DNA of 46,160 bases from a virus: the IMG/VR virus record IMGVR_UViG_3300031673_000103, positions 1 through 46,160 of that record. One strand, 5' to 3'. Below, in pieces: positions 15,805 through 23,087 of this stretch. Position numbers and translations under genes: made by a program. The stretch's first letter is position 1; every line of letters starts with the position of its first letter. The notes beneath the pieces were generated by a model. It was given only the letters and a program-made list of their open reading frames with translations. It did no database searches and was not told where the DNA came from.

Positions 15805-17235
15805 TCACCTCACGTCGTAACGTTCTGCTTTTGCTCTGGTCCAGGCAACGTATAAAATGTGTTTCTCTTCTTCTCTTTGCCAGGGTTTGCTTGCTTTCGG
15901 GTGCGGCATTAGTTGCGGTTCCAAGATGAAAACTCGATCCGCTTCTAGGCCTTTCGCCTTGTGCACCGTTGAGAAGGCAATGCCTTGCTTGTTGTCTGAG
16001 AAAACCACACCGACCTTGCTCTGCAGGTCTCCTATGGACTGGCAACCGTCCGAAAGCGCCAAGATGGTTTCTACCCGGTCCCGTAGGCTTTGCGCTTTCA
16101 TTGCCTTGTCTGCCTGGTAGAGTTTGCCAACCTCGCGGTTAGCATAGCCTTCCAATTCCCACAAAGTTTCATCCAGTGAGAAAGCGCCGGTTGCCTTCTG
16201 GACTTTGCGCAGAAGCACCATAAGTCTCTTGCCAATATCGCGGCCAATGATGACAGCTTTTATGCCTTGTCGAATGAGGTTGAGCGCTGGCGGCACAAGA
16301 GGCGCGTTTGTCCGACAAAGCACCATGTTACCTGGCTTTACCATCTCGGCTAGCTTGTCGCGTGGTATGTCGTCTAATACACCCTCGGGCGCATCCTCAC
16401 GGGCCTCGATTTGTGGGACTAACTGCTGAGCTTGCTTGACGTGCTTGAGCGGGCAACGGTAGCAAATGCTCAGCGGTAGGGTTGTAGCGTTTAAGGCTTC
16501 GGTAACATTCAGCATTGCCAGAGTGTCAGCGCCGCGAAAACCGTAAATCGCCTGCCATGTGTCCCCGACCACCACGATTCTGCCACCGTCTGTTATGCTT
16601 CTCAGCACTAACTGAATTTGCGCACGGTTTAGGTCCTGCCCTTCGTCGCAAAAGAGAACGTCAAATTTCTCACAACCTACCCGGCCAGTTGCGGGAAAGT
16701 GGATCTGGTCATCGTAATCTATGACATTGGTCTGCTGTATGCTTTCGTGGTAGACAGTGGCGGCCAGCTCAAACACCTGGTCACGGTTACCGTCATCCAC
16801 GTCTATGTCCCAACGGTCAGAGATGTAGTCTAGATTAGGAATCGTTGGCTCTAAGAGATTGGCCTTGCAGAGTGAGACGAGCCGCCTCACAGAACCATCA
16901 TAGCCATTGGTCATGTGGTTTGCCATGATTGCTTTGAGCTTGTCCGCGTCAAAACGCACATTGCGCCAAGCATTGTGAATATTGGAATTGCCTAGACTGT
17001 TGAGAGTGCTCACGTGCACGTGCGAGGGTGCTCGCTCCTGCAACTCTCTGGCAATGTGGCGGTTAAAGGCAACGAAAGCAACCTTATCAGTTGGCTTTGT
17101 TAGCTGAGTAGCAAGCACAATCGTGGTGGTTTTGCCACTGCCGGCAACTGCCTCGACCACGCCATGCCCGCTTCCGTTCTGGACAAAGGCAAATATGTCC
17201 CATTGGTACTTGCTAGGTGTGAAGTTGATTTGCAT
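15805..17235 (-). CDS. UvrD/Rep-like superfamily 1 helicase
   Basis: 476 residues from an ATG preceded by GAGGCAGGCA. Motifs in order: Q-like SKYQWDIF, Walker A AVAGSGKTTT (about 28-37), Ia VAFVAFNRHIA, Walker B LFCDEGQDLN, III VVVGDTWQAIYGFRGAD, IV-type PLSICYRCP, V FSTVHKAKGLEADRVF and VI LYVAWTRAKAE. It is shorter than UvrD (about 720), with reduced 1B/2B subdomains, as in other phage and ParA-like SF1 enzymes. It probably unwinds DNA in recombination or replication restart, together with the nuclease and RecT-like genes just upstream. Confidence 0.9.
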   Translation of the reverse strand: MQINFTPSKYQWDIFAFVQNGSGHGVVEAVAGSGKTTTIVLATQLTKPTDKVAFVAFNRHIARELQERAPSHVHVSTLNSLGNSNIHNAWRNVRFDADKLKAIMANHMTNGYDGSVRRLVSLCKANLLEPTIPNLDYISDRWDIDVDDGNRDQVFELAATVYHESIQQTNVIDYDDQIHFPATGRVGCEKFDVLFCDEGQDLNRAQIQLVLRSITDGGRIVVVGDTWQAIYGFRGADTLAMLNVTEALNATTLPLSICYRCPLKHVKQAQQLVPQIEAREDAPEGVLDDIPRDKLAEMVKPGNMVLCRTNAPLVPPALNLIRQGIKAVIIGRDIGKRLMVLLRKVQKATGAFSLDETLWELEGYANREVGKLYQADKAMKAQSLRDRVETILALSDGCQSIGDLQSKVGVVFSDNKQGIAFSTVHKAKGLEADRVFILEPQLMPHPKASKPWQREEEKHILYVAWTRAKAERYDVR

Positions 17236-17278
17236 TGCCTGCCTCTTTTGCTTGCCTCTTTAGAGAAACTCAGTCAAA

Positions 17279-17349
17279 GCCGCTCCCAGGTCTCGAACCT
17301 GGTTCTACTGATTACAGGTCAGTCGTTTTACCGGGTAAACTAAAGCGGC
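17279..17349 (-). tRNA. tRNA-Thr (anticodon TGT)
   Basis: On the minus strand: acceptor GCCGCTT / GAGCGGC, D arm GTTT-loop with GG-AAAC, anticodon stem ACTGA/TCAGT around CCTGTAA (anticodon TGT, reading ACA), T arm CCAGG TTCGAGA CCTGG. All four arms pair; the variable loop is 4 bases. CCA is not encoded. Position 33 is C where almost all tRNAs have T. The gene lies in the 141-base gap between the helicase and nuclease genes, with no promoter of its own visible, so it is probably cut from the operon transcript. Confidence 0.9.
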
Positions 17350-17376
17350 TCATAGGCGGCGAAAGCAAGCGCCTAT

Positions 17377-18186
17377 TTAGAATGCGCCTCTGCACATGTT
17401 CCAGTAGTCACAGTACTTCGGGTTACACTTCCACGTGCATGGGTTTGACGGAAACACCCCGGCCTCGATTGCCTGCCAGGTCTGGCGGATCAGCTCAAAG
17501 AGCCAGAGCATTTGACCGGCGCTGCGTTTTGTCTCAAGGATCTGCGCTTTCGGCGACTTGGCTTTGGTAAAGATGTAGTAGCGGAACTTGCCATCTGGAA
17601 CCGGTTCACCCATCTGGGCTAGCGCTGCGAGGTAGAACGTTGGCTGTAGTTCTTCGTCTGCTTTGCTGGCGTACCACGCGCGTGAGGCGGTTTTGAAATC
17701 GCACGGTACACCGTCCACCGTGATAATGTCAATGTAGCCAATCACGGGGATGGGTACGCCTGGGACCGACAAAGAGACTTTGCGCTCAATGACCGGTTTG
17801 CCGTTGTCCATCAGCGGCGTGATCTTGCTGAGAAACTGCGCGGCGGTCTCGGTGCGGTTGGCACCTCCACCGCTGACGTCCAGCTTCCCAAGCATCCTTG
17901 TGCCAAGTTCTACGAGGTCGCCCGGTTTCTCATCGCCGAAGTCAATGTTAGACTCACGTTCTAGTTTTTCGGCCCACTTGCTGGCCCAGAGCGCGGTCAA
18001 GTCAGCATCGCGGCCCAGTACTTTGCTTTCAATGTATGCCTCGATGGTGTTGTGGAAAGCGCCGCCGAAAGCCAGCGCAACCGCTGTAGGCGTGGGAACT
18101 TTGTCAATGTAGTGCCTCTTCCACGCGCTGGGACACAGGTGGTATGTGTTGATGCTGGAATGGCTGAGATGTTTGAGGTTAATCAT
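17377..18186 (-). CDS. Cas4/RecB-like PD-(D/E)XK exonuclease with a probable Fe-S cluster
   Basis: 269 residues. The N-terminus LSHSSINTYHLCPSAWKRHYIDK is the usual entry of RecB-family nucleases, with the first Cys of a possible 4Fe-4S cluster. Catalytic residues follow in GYIDIITVDGVPCDFKTASRAW (Asp then D-x-K) and LQPTFYLAAL (QxxxY motif). The C-terminal CTWKCNPKYCDYWNMC supplies the other cluster cysteines, as in Cas4 and AddB. Next to the RecT-like protein, it is the likely exonuclease partner in a phage double-strand-break recombination system that makes 3' tails. It overlaps the next upstream gene by 8 bases. Confidence 0.85.
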   Translation of the reverse strand: MINLKHLSHSSINTYHLCPSAWKRHYIDKVPTPTAVALAFGGAFHNTIEAYIESKVLGRDADLTALWASKWAEKLERESNIDFGDEKPGDLVELGTRMLGKLDVSGGGANRTETAAQFLSKITPLMDNGKPVIERKVSLSVPGVPIPVIGYIDIITVDGVPCDFKTASRAWYASKADEELQPTFYLAALAQMGEPVPDGKFRYYIFTKAKSPKAQILETKRSAGQMLWLFELIRQTWQAIEAGVFPSNPCTWKCNPKYCDYWNMCRGAF

Positions 18187-18400
18187 GGCCTAGCTGCTCC
18201 TTTATTACTGCCGGCCTCGTTGCCACCGTTGCCAGTGCCAAGATTGCGCACTCGCCAAAGTCATCGTTCCACCAAGCGCAGTTTTCTTGAAGGCAGGCAA
18301 AATCATTAAGATACCCAAGCTCCTCTATAATCTTGCCAGTTACCTCACAGTTCCGCAAACGCTCCCAGGCTTGTATTCGCAAAGGGCAAATCTTAGGCAT
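18179..18400 (-). CDS. Cys-rich small phage protein (CAWW type)
   Basis: 73 residues. Two AGGAGG sites lie just upstream, the farther one at a good spacing of about 9. The region CLQENCAWWNDDFGECAILAL has the C-x4-CAWW-x(n)-C pattern common in small phage proteins found next to RecT or nuclease genes. It may bind metal. Role unknown. Overlaps both neighbours by 8 bases. Confidence 0.6.
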   Translation of the reverse strand: MPKICPLRIQAWERLRNCEVTGKIIEELGYLNDFACLQENCAWWNDDFGECAILALATVATRPAVIKEQLGHD

Positions 18401-19298
18401 CCTCCTTCACCTCCTGCAACTTCGCCATCACGGCTTGGCACTCTTCCACGCTCGCTGGCGGGAAGTGCACATCTTGGCCATCTGCCTTGAGTGCGGTCAC
18501 TGTGGCCTGGATCGCGGCGACGTCAAACCCGGCGGCGAGGATGTCGGCGGCGGTTTTAACTTCTGGCGCTCGCTGGCGTTTCCACTCTTCCTCGGCTGCT
18601 GTCTCAGTTGCTGGCGTTTCTTCCTTGACCGGTTCTGGCGCTTTGGCCTCGATTGGCGCATCACTAGCCTCTGGCACCGGTTCGGGCGCAGGTTCCTTAC
18701 CATCGCCACCGCTTTTCTTGGGGGGGGTCTGGGGGGGGGATTCTTTGACCACGGACCAGGATGCAACCGGTTCACCGTCTTCGTTCACATCGGCGCCCAG
18801 TTCTTCAGGTCGGTACAACCCGCCTACCACGTCAGGAAAAACCACGTCAGCGCAGTATCCCACCGCACGCCAGCGCAGCATGTTGGCCGGGTACTTCTCC
18901 CAACCCGACTTGTCTTTGACCACGCCCGCCCGCTGTGCATCGGCCATTGAGAACTCAACGGTATACTCAAACCCGTTGCGTCGTTTCATCGTCACCTTGC
19001 AGCGGGTAGGGGTGCCTTTGGTGTCGGTCAAATCCTCAATCTTGAGGGCGGCCAGTTCGCCTGACTGGTGGATCAGCGCGAGGGCACCTTTTGGGCTGAT
19101 GCTCGGCTTGCTGTCAATCACGTGGATGAACTCAAACGCTGACGCCAATCCCAGGCCCAGCTCGTGGCCTTTGAGCATCACCACGGCGGCTTGCTCTTTG
19201 GTCACTCCGAACATGCGCGCGGCCGCCGCCACTGGCGCGATGCTCTGAATCATCTCCCACGTTTGGGAGGTGATCGGTACGATTGCCTTTTCGGTCAT
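18393..19298 (-). CDS. recT: RecT-like single-strand annealing protein
   Basis: 301 residues from the ATG at 19298 (AGGAGG ten bases upstream); the frame is open further up to 19394 but without a ribosome site. Residues ~15-190 match the RecT family of phages: RMFGVTKEQAAVVMLKGHELGLGLASAFEFIHVIDSKPSISPKGALALIHQSG, then FSMADAQRAGVVKDKSGWEKYPANMLRWRAV and VFPDVVGGLY. It should anneal complementary single strands exposed by the adjacent Cas4-like nuclease. After residue 200 comes a long Pro/Glu/Ala linker with two C8/C9 tracts (18720-18739) and a short C-terminal helical domain. Confidence 0.85.
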   Translation of the reverse strand: MTEKAIVPITSQTWEMIQSIAPVAAAARMFGVTKEQAAVVMLKGHELGLGLASAFEFIHVIDSKPSISPKGALALIHQSGELAALKIEDLTDTKGTPTRCKVTMKRRNGFEYTVEFSMADAQRAGVVKDKSGWEKYPANMLRWRAVGYCADVVFPDVVGGLYRPEELGADVNEDGEPVASWSVVKESPPQTPPKKSGGDGKEPAPEPVPEASDAPIEAKAPEPVKEETPATETAAEEEWKRQRAPEVKTAADILAAGFDVAAIQATVTALKADGQDVHFPPASVEECQAVMAKLQEVKEDA

Positions 19299-19495
19299 GT
19301 CGTTTCTGCCTCCTGTTCTTTTTCTTCCTTCACTATGCCATGCCTTGGGCATGTCTTGCCGTCTGCAAGAAAATAACAGCATGTTCCTACACATTCCCCA
19401 TCTGCCGTGAATTCTAGGACTGGGCAGTTTCGAGGGAATAGTTTCTCGTAAGCCTCGTTGATGATATGACCACCGCGCTTGGTTTCATCGGTCAT
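19295..19495 (-). CDS. Hypothetical small Cys-rich protein
   Basis: 66 residues from the ATG at 19495, which overlaps the previous stop (ATGA). Cys residues in CPVLEFTADGECVGTCCYFLADGKTCPRHG could make a zinc or Fe-S site. The C-terminus is acidic and overlaps the RecT-like start by 4 bases. No family recognised. Confidence 0.55.
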   Translation of the reverse strand: MTDETKRGGHIINEAYEKLFPRNCPVLEFTADGECVGTCCYFLADGKTCPRHGIVKEEKEQEAETT

Positions 19496-19791
19496 GCTTC
19501 TGTCTCTGGCGGGTGCCAGTGATAGCACTCATCACTGTGGCCGATACTCATAAAGCTGGCGTGAAAGCGAATCTGGTGTCCTTCGTGTTCAAGCGGTTCA
19601 TCTTGTCCGGGCAATGGTTCGGCGTCCAGTTCGTAGACGGTAGGCCAGCCACCTTTGCACAGATGCAAGAACTTGTCGCCCAGTTCGTGCTTGAGTTTGG
19701 TGAACTTGCAGCCATTGCATCTTGCCGGGCGTAGCCCCATCGCGTAGGCGTCAGATGAGTCAATCGGCCCTGATTCGTATTCGTCACACAT
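19492..19791 (-). CDS. Hypothetical Cys/His-containing protein
   Basis: 99 residues from the ATG at 19791, with GTGAGG six bases upstream and directly after the previous stop. CNGCKFTKLKHELGDKFLHLCKGG looks like a zinc knuckle, followed by a His-rich part (HEGHQIRFH, CYHWHPPE). Unknown function. Part of the recombination gene block. Confidence 0.55.
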   Translation of the reverse strand: MCDEYESGPIDSSDAYAMGLRPARCNGCKFTKLKHELGDKFLHLCKGGWPTVYELDAEPLPGQDEPLEHEGHQIRFHASFMSIGHSDECYHWHPPETEA

Positions 19792-19792
19792 G

Positions 19793-20491
19793 TCAAACCT
19801 CACTTTCTTTGCTTATCACGGCCAGCCTCAACCCATCGGCCAGCCCTAGCGCTCGCCTCACTGCCTGCTTTGTGCCCGGTCCCACACCTGGCACTGAACC
19901 GCCACCGTTGCCTGTCAGGAAGTCCAGCGCCCAAGCTGTGGTAGCGCAGTGCTCAAGCAAAGTGCCCGCTCTACCGTCCGAGATTCCCGGCAAACTGCAC
20001 AGGATGGACTCGCCAGCGGATTGCATTACTACCTCCCGCCTCTGAGGATGCACCTTGACCGGTCCGCGGTCTCTGTCTGCCAAGAACTTGAGAGCATCGG
20101 CGTAACCTTGGCCAGAGCTTGGCCAGTAAACGGTTTCCACGCCGATGTCCTGCAAGGTGAGGATTGCTCCTTGTACAGAGGTCCAGAGCCACTTTGACAG
20201 CTCGCCATTGATCCACACCTTGCCACTGCGAACGACCGGCATTTCTGTGACCACTTCATAAGACCAGACAGACTGAGAAACCATCTTGGCAGCTTGCGTG
20301 AAAAGGCGGCCATCCCGGATGCTCGCTAGAAGGTCGGCCAGGGTTTTGCGCTCTACCACGAGCGTTGTGTCTTCGGTTGCCAGCCAGCAATCTCCAATCG
20401 GCAAAGCCGTGATTGACTTGGGCACACCGAAGTTCAGTTCTTGAACCCAGACCGGTTCGCGCGAATCCAGGACGACCGCCTTCAAAGTCAT
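19793..20491 (-). CDS. ERCC4 (XPF)-type nuclease with helix-hairpin-helix tail
   Basis: 232 residues from the ATG at 20491, overlapping the upstream stop (ATGA). Residues ~8-130 are an ERCC4 nuclease domain: VVLDSREP (GDxxRE-like), IGDCWLATEDTTLVVERKTLADLLASIRDGRLFTQ, containing the ERKxxxDL-S metal-binding signature. After residue 165, CSLPGISDGRAGTLLEH and SVPGVGPGTKQAVRRALG are tandem helix-hairpin-helix motifs. This layout is that of XPF/Mus81-like structure-specific endonucleases, which cut branched DNA. It is probably the phage junction or flap nuclease of this block. Confidence 0.88.
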   Translation of the reverse strand: MTLKAVVLDSREPVWVQELNFGVPKSITALPIGDCWLATEDTTLVVERKTLADLLASIRDGRLFTQAAKMVSQSVWSYEVVTEMPVVRSGKVWINGELSKWLWTSVQGAILTLQDIGVETVYWPSSGQGYADALKFLADRDRGPVKVHPQRREVVMQSAGESILCSLPGISDGRAGTLLEHCATTAWALDFLTGNGGGSVPGVGPGTKQAVRRALGLADGLRLAVISKESEV

Positions 20492-20805
20492 GGCACCACC
20501 ACCTCCCACGGTCCCATTGCTTCCTGCTGTGCGCGGTCGGCGCGCGCGGCGGCATCCAACAGCGCGTTGATGTAAACCGCATCGCCATCCTCGGCGGGAT
20601 CTTCCTCACTGTCCAGCGTGGCCATGATGCTGGCCTCCAGATCAGCGGCGGCCTGCTCATCGCGCATCAGCGCCAAGTCAACCGCTTCCTGGTAGGTCAT
20701 CACGGCGGGATCGTATTCAGGCACGTATGCCTTGATGAGCATCTCGGCCTCTACGCTGGCAACCTCAAAGACGACTTCGGGCTTTACATCGGTTAAAACG
20801 GTCAC
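20488..20805 (-). CDS. Hypothetical acidic helical protein
   Basis: 105 residues from a GTG with AGGAGG well placed. Very acidic, Ala/Glu-rich, all helix in appearance (QEAVDLALMRDEQAAADLEASIMATLDSEEDPAEDG). No motif. Overlaps the ERCC4-type nuclease gene. Confidence 0.5.
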   Translation of the reverse strand: MTVLTDVKPEVVFEVASVEAEMLIKAYVPEYDPAVMTYQEAVDLALMRDEQAAADLEASIMATLDSEEDPAEDGDAVYINALLDAAARADRAQQEAMGPWEVVVP

Positions 20806-20837
20806 TTCAGCACCTCCTACGGTTTGATGAATCTGGG

Positions 20838-21569
20838 CTAGCCAATCAAGGCCAGCACCTCTTCACTTTCCATCGTAAAGACTGGACTCAACAGCGGGTT
20901 GGCGCTCAGCAGTTCGGCCATTTTCTCGGCATCGCGGTCCGCATCGTTCCACAGCGCAGTCAGGAACGGGGCCAGACTGGCCTTGTCATCCTGCGCGGGC
21001 TCGTCGGGCACCTCGTCGGCCTCACGGTTGTACGCTTCATTCGCGGCATCGGCGCATTCCTGCTGGCCGGCGAAAACGCACGTGAACTTGAGCGTGGTCC
21101 AAGTCTCGCCTTCCTTGTTTGACGGTCGGGGCACGAACTCACCCTCGGTCCACATGCCGCTGATTTCGCGCAGCGGGTTGAACTGGCCGGCCTGCAGGCC
21201 TTTGACGGCGGCGATCTGCTCACTCAGCGCCTCGATGGATGGCCTCACAACGCGCTGGAACTCCGGGCGCTTGCGGTTCTTGGCCCCCATCGTGCGCGCG
21301 ATGATCTTGCGCGTCGGGTCCACCGGGGTGATGGAAAAGTCAATCTGCGTGCTGAGAAACTTGCCGTCGTCCTTGGCAATCTCGCCCTCATCGCCGTGCA
21401 ACTCAGGGACGTACTGCTCCGGCTTCTGCCAGCCTGAACCGTCGTTGATGAAAACCACCTGGTACGCCTCAATGGTCACTTGACCAAAGAAGCGGCTAGG
21501 CTCGTCGGTCATGGCGTCGTCGTAGGGGTCATACTCGTGCGTGTCTTCACCGTTCGGATTGTAGGTCAT
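20838..21569 (-). CDS. Phage protein of the recombination block; possible ssDNA-binding role
   Basis: 243 residues, ATG with AGGAGG. The N-terminal half contains beta strands (RFFGQVTIEAYQVVFINDG, FLSTQIDFSITPVDPTRKIIARTMG) like an OB-type fold. The C-terminal half is acidic (ADEVPDEPAQDDKASLA) and ends in acidic residues. Single-strand DNA-binding proteins of phages have a similar fold followed by an acidic tail, and the neighbours are RecT-like and nuclease genes. The fold cannot be shown from sequence alone. Confidence 0.4.
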   Translation of the reverse strand: MTYNPNGEDTHEYDPYDDAMTDEPSRFFGQVTIEAYQVVFINDGSGWQKPEQYVPELHGDEGEIAKDDGKFLSTQIDFSITPVDPTRKIIARTMGAKNRKRPEFQRVVRPSIEALSEQIAAVKGLQAGQFNPLREISGMWTEGEFVPRPSNKEGETWTTLKFTCVFAGQQECADAANEAYNREADEVPDEPAQDDKASLAPFLTALWNDADRDAEKMAELLSANPLLSPVFTMESEEVLALIG

Positions 21570-21572
21570 TAC

Positions 21573-21601
21573 TTGCCTCCTGCTTTAGAATGTGGTATAC
21601 T
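21573..21601 (+). promoter_or_regulatory. Plus-strand sigma70-type promoter
   Basis: TTGCCT (21573-21578), 17 bases, TATACT (21596-21601) with TGG directly before the -10. It faces away from all genes here and leads into the terminator at 21620-21660, so it would drive a very short RNA. Confidence 0.6.
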
Positions 21602-21607
21602 GGGGAT

Positions 21608-21660
21608 TGTCCGCAGATGGCCCCTAGTCAGTTCCCCAACTGCCTGGGGGCTGTCTTTTT
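21608..21660 (+). ncRNA. Candidate ~52-base RNA from promoter to terminator
   Basis: From the expected start near 21608 the transcript reaches a nested stem: GCCCCTAG (21620-21627) with CTGGGGGC (21644-21651), and inside it CAGTT/AACTG around CCCC. TGTCTTTTT follows (21652-21660). This is a textbook rho-independent terminator, and no gene lies on this strand within 2.6 kb. The unit is antisense to the 5' leader of the 20838-21569 gene. Confidence 0.5.
21620..21660 (+). terminator. Rho-independent terminator
   Basis: 8-bp outer stem (one G-T pair) plus 5-bp inner stem, then T5. Details under the RNA entry at 21608. Confidence 0.75.
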
Positions 21661-21713
21661 GTGGAGGCTTCCGTTTACGTTGAACCCCTCGACTAAAATG
21701 CGGAAGCCTCCAC
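21661..21713. repeat. Perfect 13-bp inverted repeat with a 27-base loop
   Basis: GTGGAGGCTTCCG (21661-21673) and CGGAAGCCTCCAC (21701-21713). It starts directly after the T-run of the terminator. On the minus strand the loop holds GGGGTTCAACG, which resembles a T-arm loop. Function unknown: an RNA hairpin in the leftward operon or a protein site. Confidence 0.8.
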
Positions 21714-21782
21714 TATTCGCGTTAAATGTTCTTTATGCTTCCTCCTTTCCCCACCAGATTCTCTAAACTGGCGGGATTAAGG

Positions 21783-21878
21783 GGATGGGGTGGGACTCGA
21801 ACCCACTAGCAACACCAAGCTAGCGTCTGTTGCTTATCGCTGGCCCGGCTGCGTATCATCCAGCTACGCCGCCCATCC
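21783..21878 (-). ncRNA. tRNA-like RNA with aberrant anticodon region
   Basis: Minus strand, 96 bases. Acceptor GGATGGG/CCCATCC (7 bp) and T arm GTGGG TTCGAGT CCCAC are perfect, and a D arm GCGT/ACGC with AGCTGG in the loop is present. The 43 bases between D and T arms contain no 5-bp stem with a 7-base loop. Instead AGCAACA/TGTTGCT (7 bp, 13-base loop) stacks next to the T arm, after a 15-base insertion. So it is not a normal tRNA. Its 5' flank (21877-21892) matches that of the 32404-32521 RNA in 15 of 16 bases. A GC-rich hairpin follows the 3' end. Confidence 0.6.
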
Positions 21879-21885
21879 TTGATTG

Positions 21886-22137
21886 TTAATCCTTACAACT
21901 TGCCAGCTCTCCAGTAGGGACCAAGAAAAGACTCATCTTTACCCAATAGCCGTGATAGTAGGCATCATAGAAGGTCTGGTACTCGCTTTGCTCTGTCACA
22001 TCAGGGCAAACATAGCGTAGCCCATTCCACAATATGGCAATCAACTTTTGTCCAGCGGGAACATTAGGTTGTTTCCCGCTCGCCCAAACCTCCCTGCCCT
22101 TTGCCCTTATTTTCTTAGAGTTGTAGTAGTGGTCCAT
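21886..22137 (-). CDS. Hypothetical phage protein
   Basis: 83 residues from the ATG at 22137 (GGGAGAG upstream). Basic N-terminus (YYNSKKIRAKGREVWASGKQPNVPAGQK) and aromatic second half. No recognised family. The stop lies within the flank shared by the tRNA-like RNAs. Confidence 0.5.
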   Translation of the reverse strand: MDHYYNSKKIRAKGREVWASGKQPNVPAGQKLIAILWNGLRYVCPDVTEQSEYQTFYDAYYHGYWVKMSLFLVPTGELASCKD

Positions 22138-22148
22138 TTTCTCTCCCA

Positions 22149-22382
22149 TCAATCTTTGGCGGGCCAACGTTCCCGCTTTGTTTCCTCAAATTCCTTGTCA
22201 ATCTTGGCAAGCGCCTCGTCTAAGTTTTCAAGTCCACCCTCTACAATCACTTGGAGGTTAGGTGCTCTGTGTTTGATCTGGTAAAGGCGTTTTCTCACAA
22301 TCTCTAGTGTGTCTTTGGCTTCGCCTAATCGCGCCAATCGGTTTTCAAGGCGTGTGGTTTCTGGGTTGTCAGTGTTTGCCAC
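22149..22382 (-). CDS. Hypothetical coiled-coil protein
   Basis: 77 residues from a GTG start. Two charged helices with heptad character (TRLENRLARLGEAKDTLEIVRKRLYQI and ENLDEALAKIDKEFEETKRE). Probably a small dimeric adaptor. No family recognised. Confidence 0.55.
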   Translation of the reverse strand: MANTDNPETTRLENRLARLGEAKDTLEIVRKRLYQIKHRAPNLQVIVEGGLENLDEALAKIDKEFEETKRERWPAKD

Positions 22383-22386
22383 ATTG

Positions 22387-22731
22387 TTAACCTTTCACTT
22401 CTAGGCCGACCATTCTCAAATCGGCCTCGGCTGCTTCCTTTTCGCGCATCCCGTCAATCAGGTAGAAAATAACTGTCGAGGCACCTGCAATAAGTGCATA
22501 GAGGCAGAACATAATGAAAGCCTCAACAGCGGTCCCGTTTGGGTGAAAAGCAACCCAAGCGCCAGATGCACTAAGGATCGTAACTGTTCCCGTGGTGTAT
22601 CTTCCGCATAAGCCAATGCCCTCCGCGCACCAGTTGTACTTGGTCATCATGTAATGAGTTCCCATGATTAACGCGAAATCAAGCATGGCGCTTATCAAGA
22701 AAACCTTGTCAAGGACCAGCACCTTGAGCAT
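22387..22731 (-). CDS. Integral membrane protein, 3 helices
   Basis: 114 residues. Hydrophobic segments at about 4-24, 48-66 and 70-92, then an acidic C-terminal tail (REKEAAEADLRMVGLEVKG). The ATG lies only 1-2 bases after AAGGAGG, so a start at the fourth codon (GTG) is possible. An early membrane protein; superinfection exclusion or host takeover are usual roles for such genes, with no direct evidence here. Confidence 0.6.
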   Translation of the reverse strand: MLKVLVLDKVFLISAMLDFALIMGTHYMMTKYNWCAEGIGLCGRYTTGTVTILSASGAWVAFHPNGTAVEAFIMFCLYALIAGASTVIFYLIDGMREKEAAEADLRMVGLEVKG

Positions 22732-22844
22732 TCCTCCTTCCCCCCTTTCGCGTTTTGGCCTGCTCCTTAGCCGCGATGGAGGTTGCTACAAATCCAGGCC
22801 AGTTTCAAAAATTCGTCTCTCCAATCGGTCACAAATCTTAAAAT

Positions 22845-23087
22845 CTATGGTACTATAGTACTAGGTTGCCTGCCTGCCTCGATATTGGCCCCGGTCGGTA
22901 CTGCCCCGGCTGGGGCCTCCTCTTGCACAGTGTCCAGAGGCAAACTAAACACGGTTGGTGTTTCAATAATGGCCTCGTCGGGCTGTGCAAGAAGGGCATG
23001 CAGGCGGGCAAGCTGGCGTTCATCGGGCGCAAGATTCCAGACGGGTGCGCCGTTAGGCAGAAGGCACACTAGAAGCGGGATTGACAT
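22845..23087 (-). CDS. Hypothetical protein
   Basis: 80 residues from the ATG at 23087 with GGAG upstream; an ATG at 23105 is the alternative. It begins PLLVCLLPNGAPVWNLAPDERQLARLHALL and ends in a Pro/Ala-rich tail. Overlaps the end of the HNH gene by 35 bases. No family recognised. Downstream, 22742-22844 is a gap with no gene and only a TACTATAGTA palindrome. Confidence 0.45.
   Translation of the reverse strand: MSIPLLVCLLPNGAPVWNLAPDERQLARLHALLAQPDEAIIETPTVFSLPLDTVQEEAPAGAVPTGANIEAGRQPSTIVP

Noticed and set aside
22742-22866. Possible small RNA or promoter in the gap with the TACTATAGTA palindrome
   Set aside because: No -35 box, stable stem or terminator could be found.
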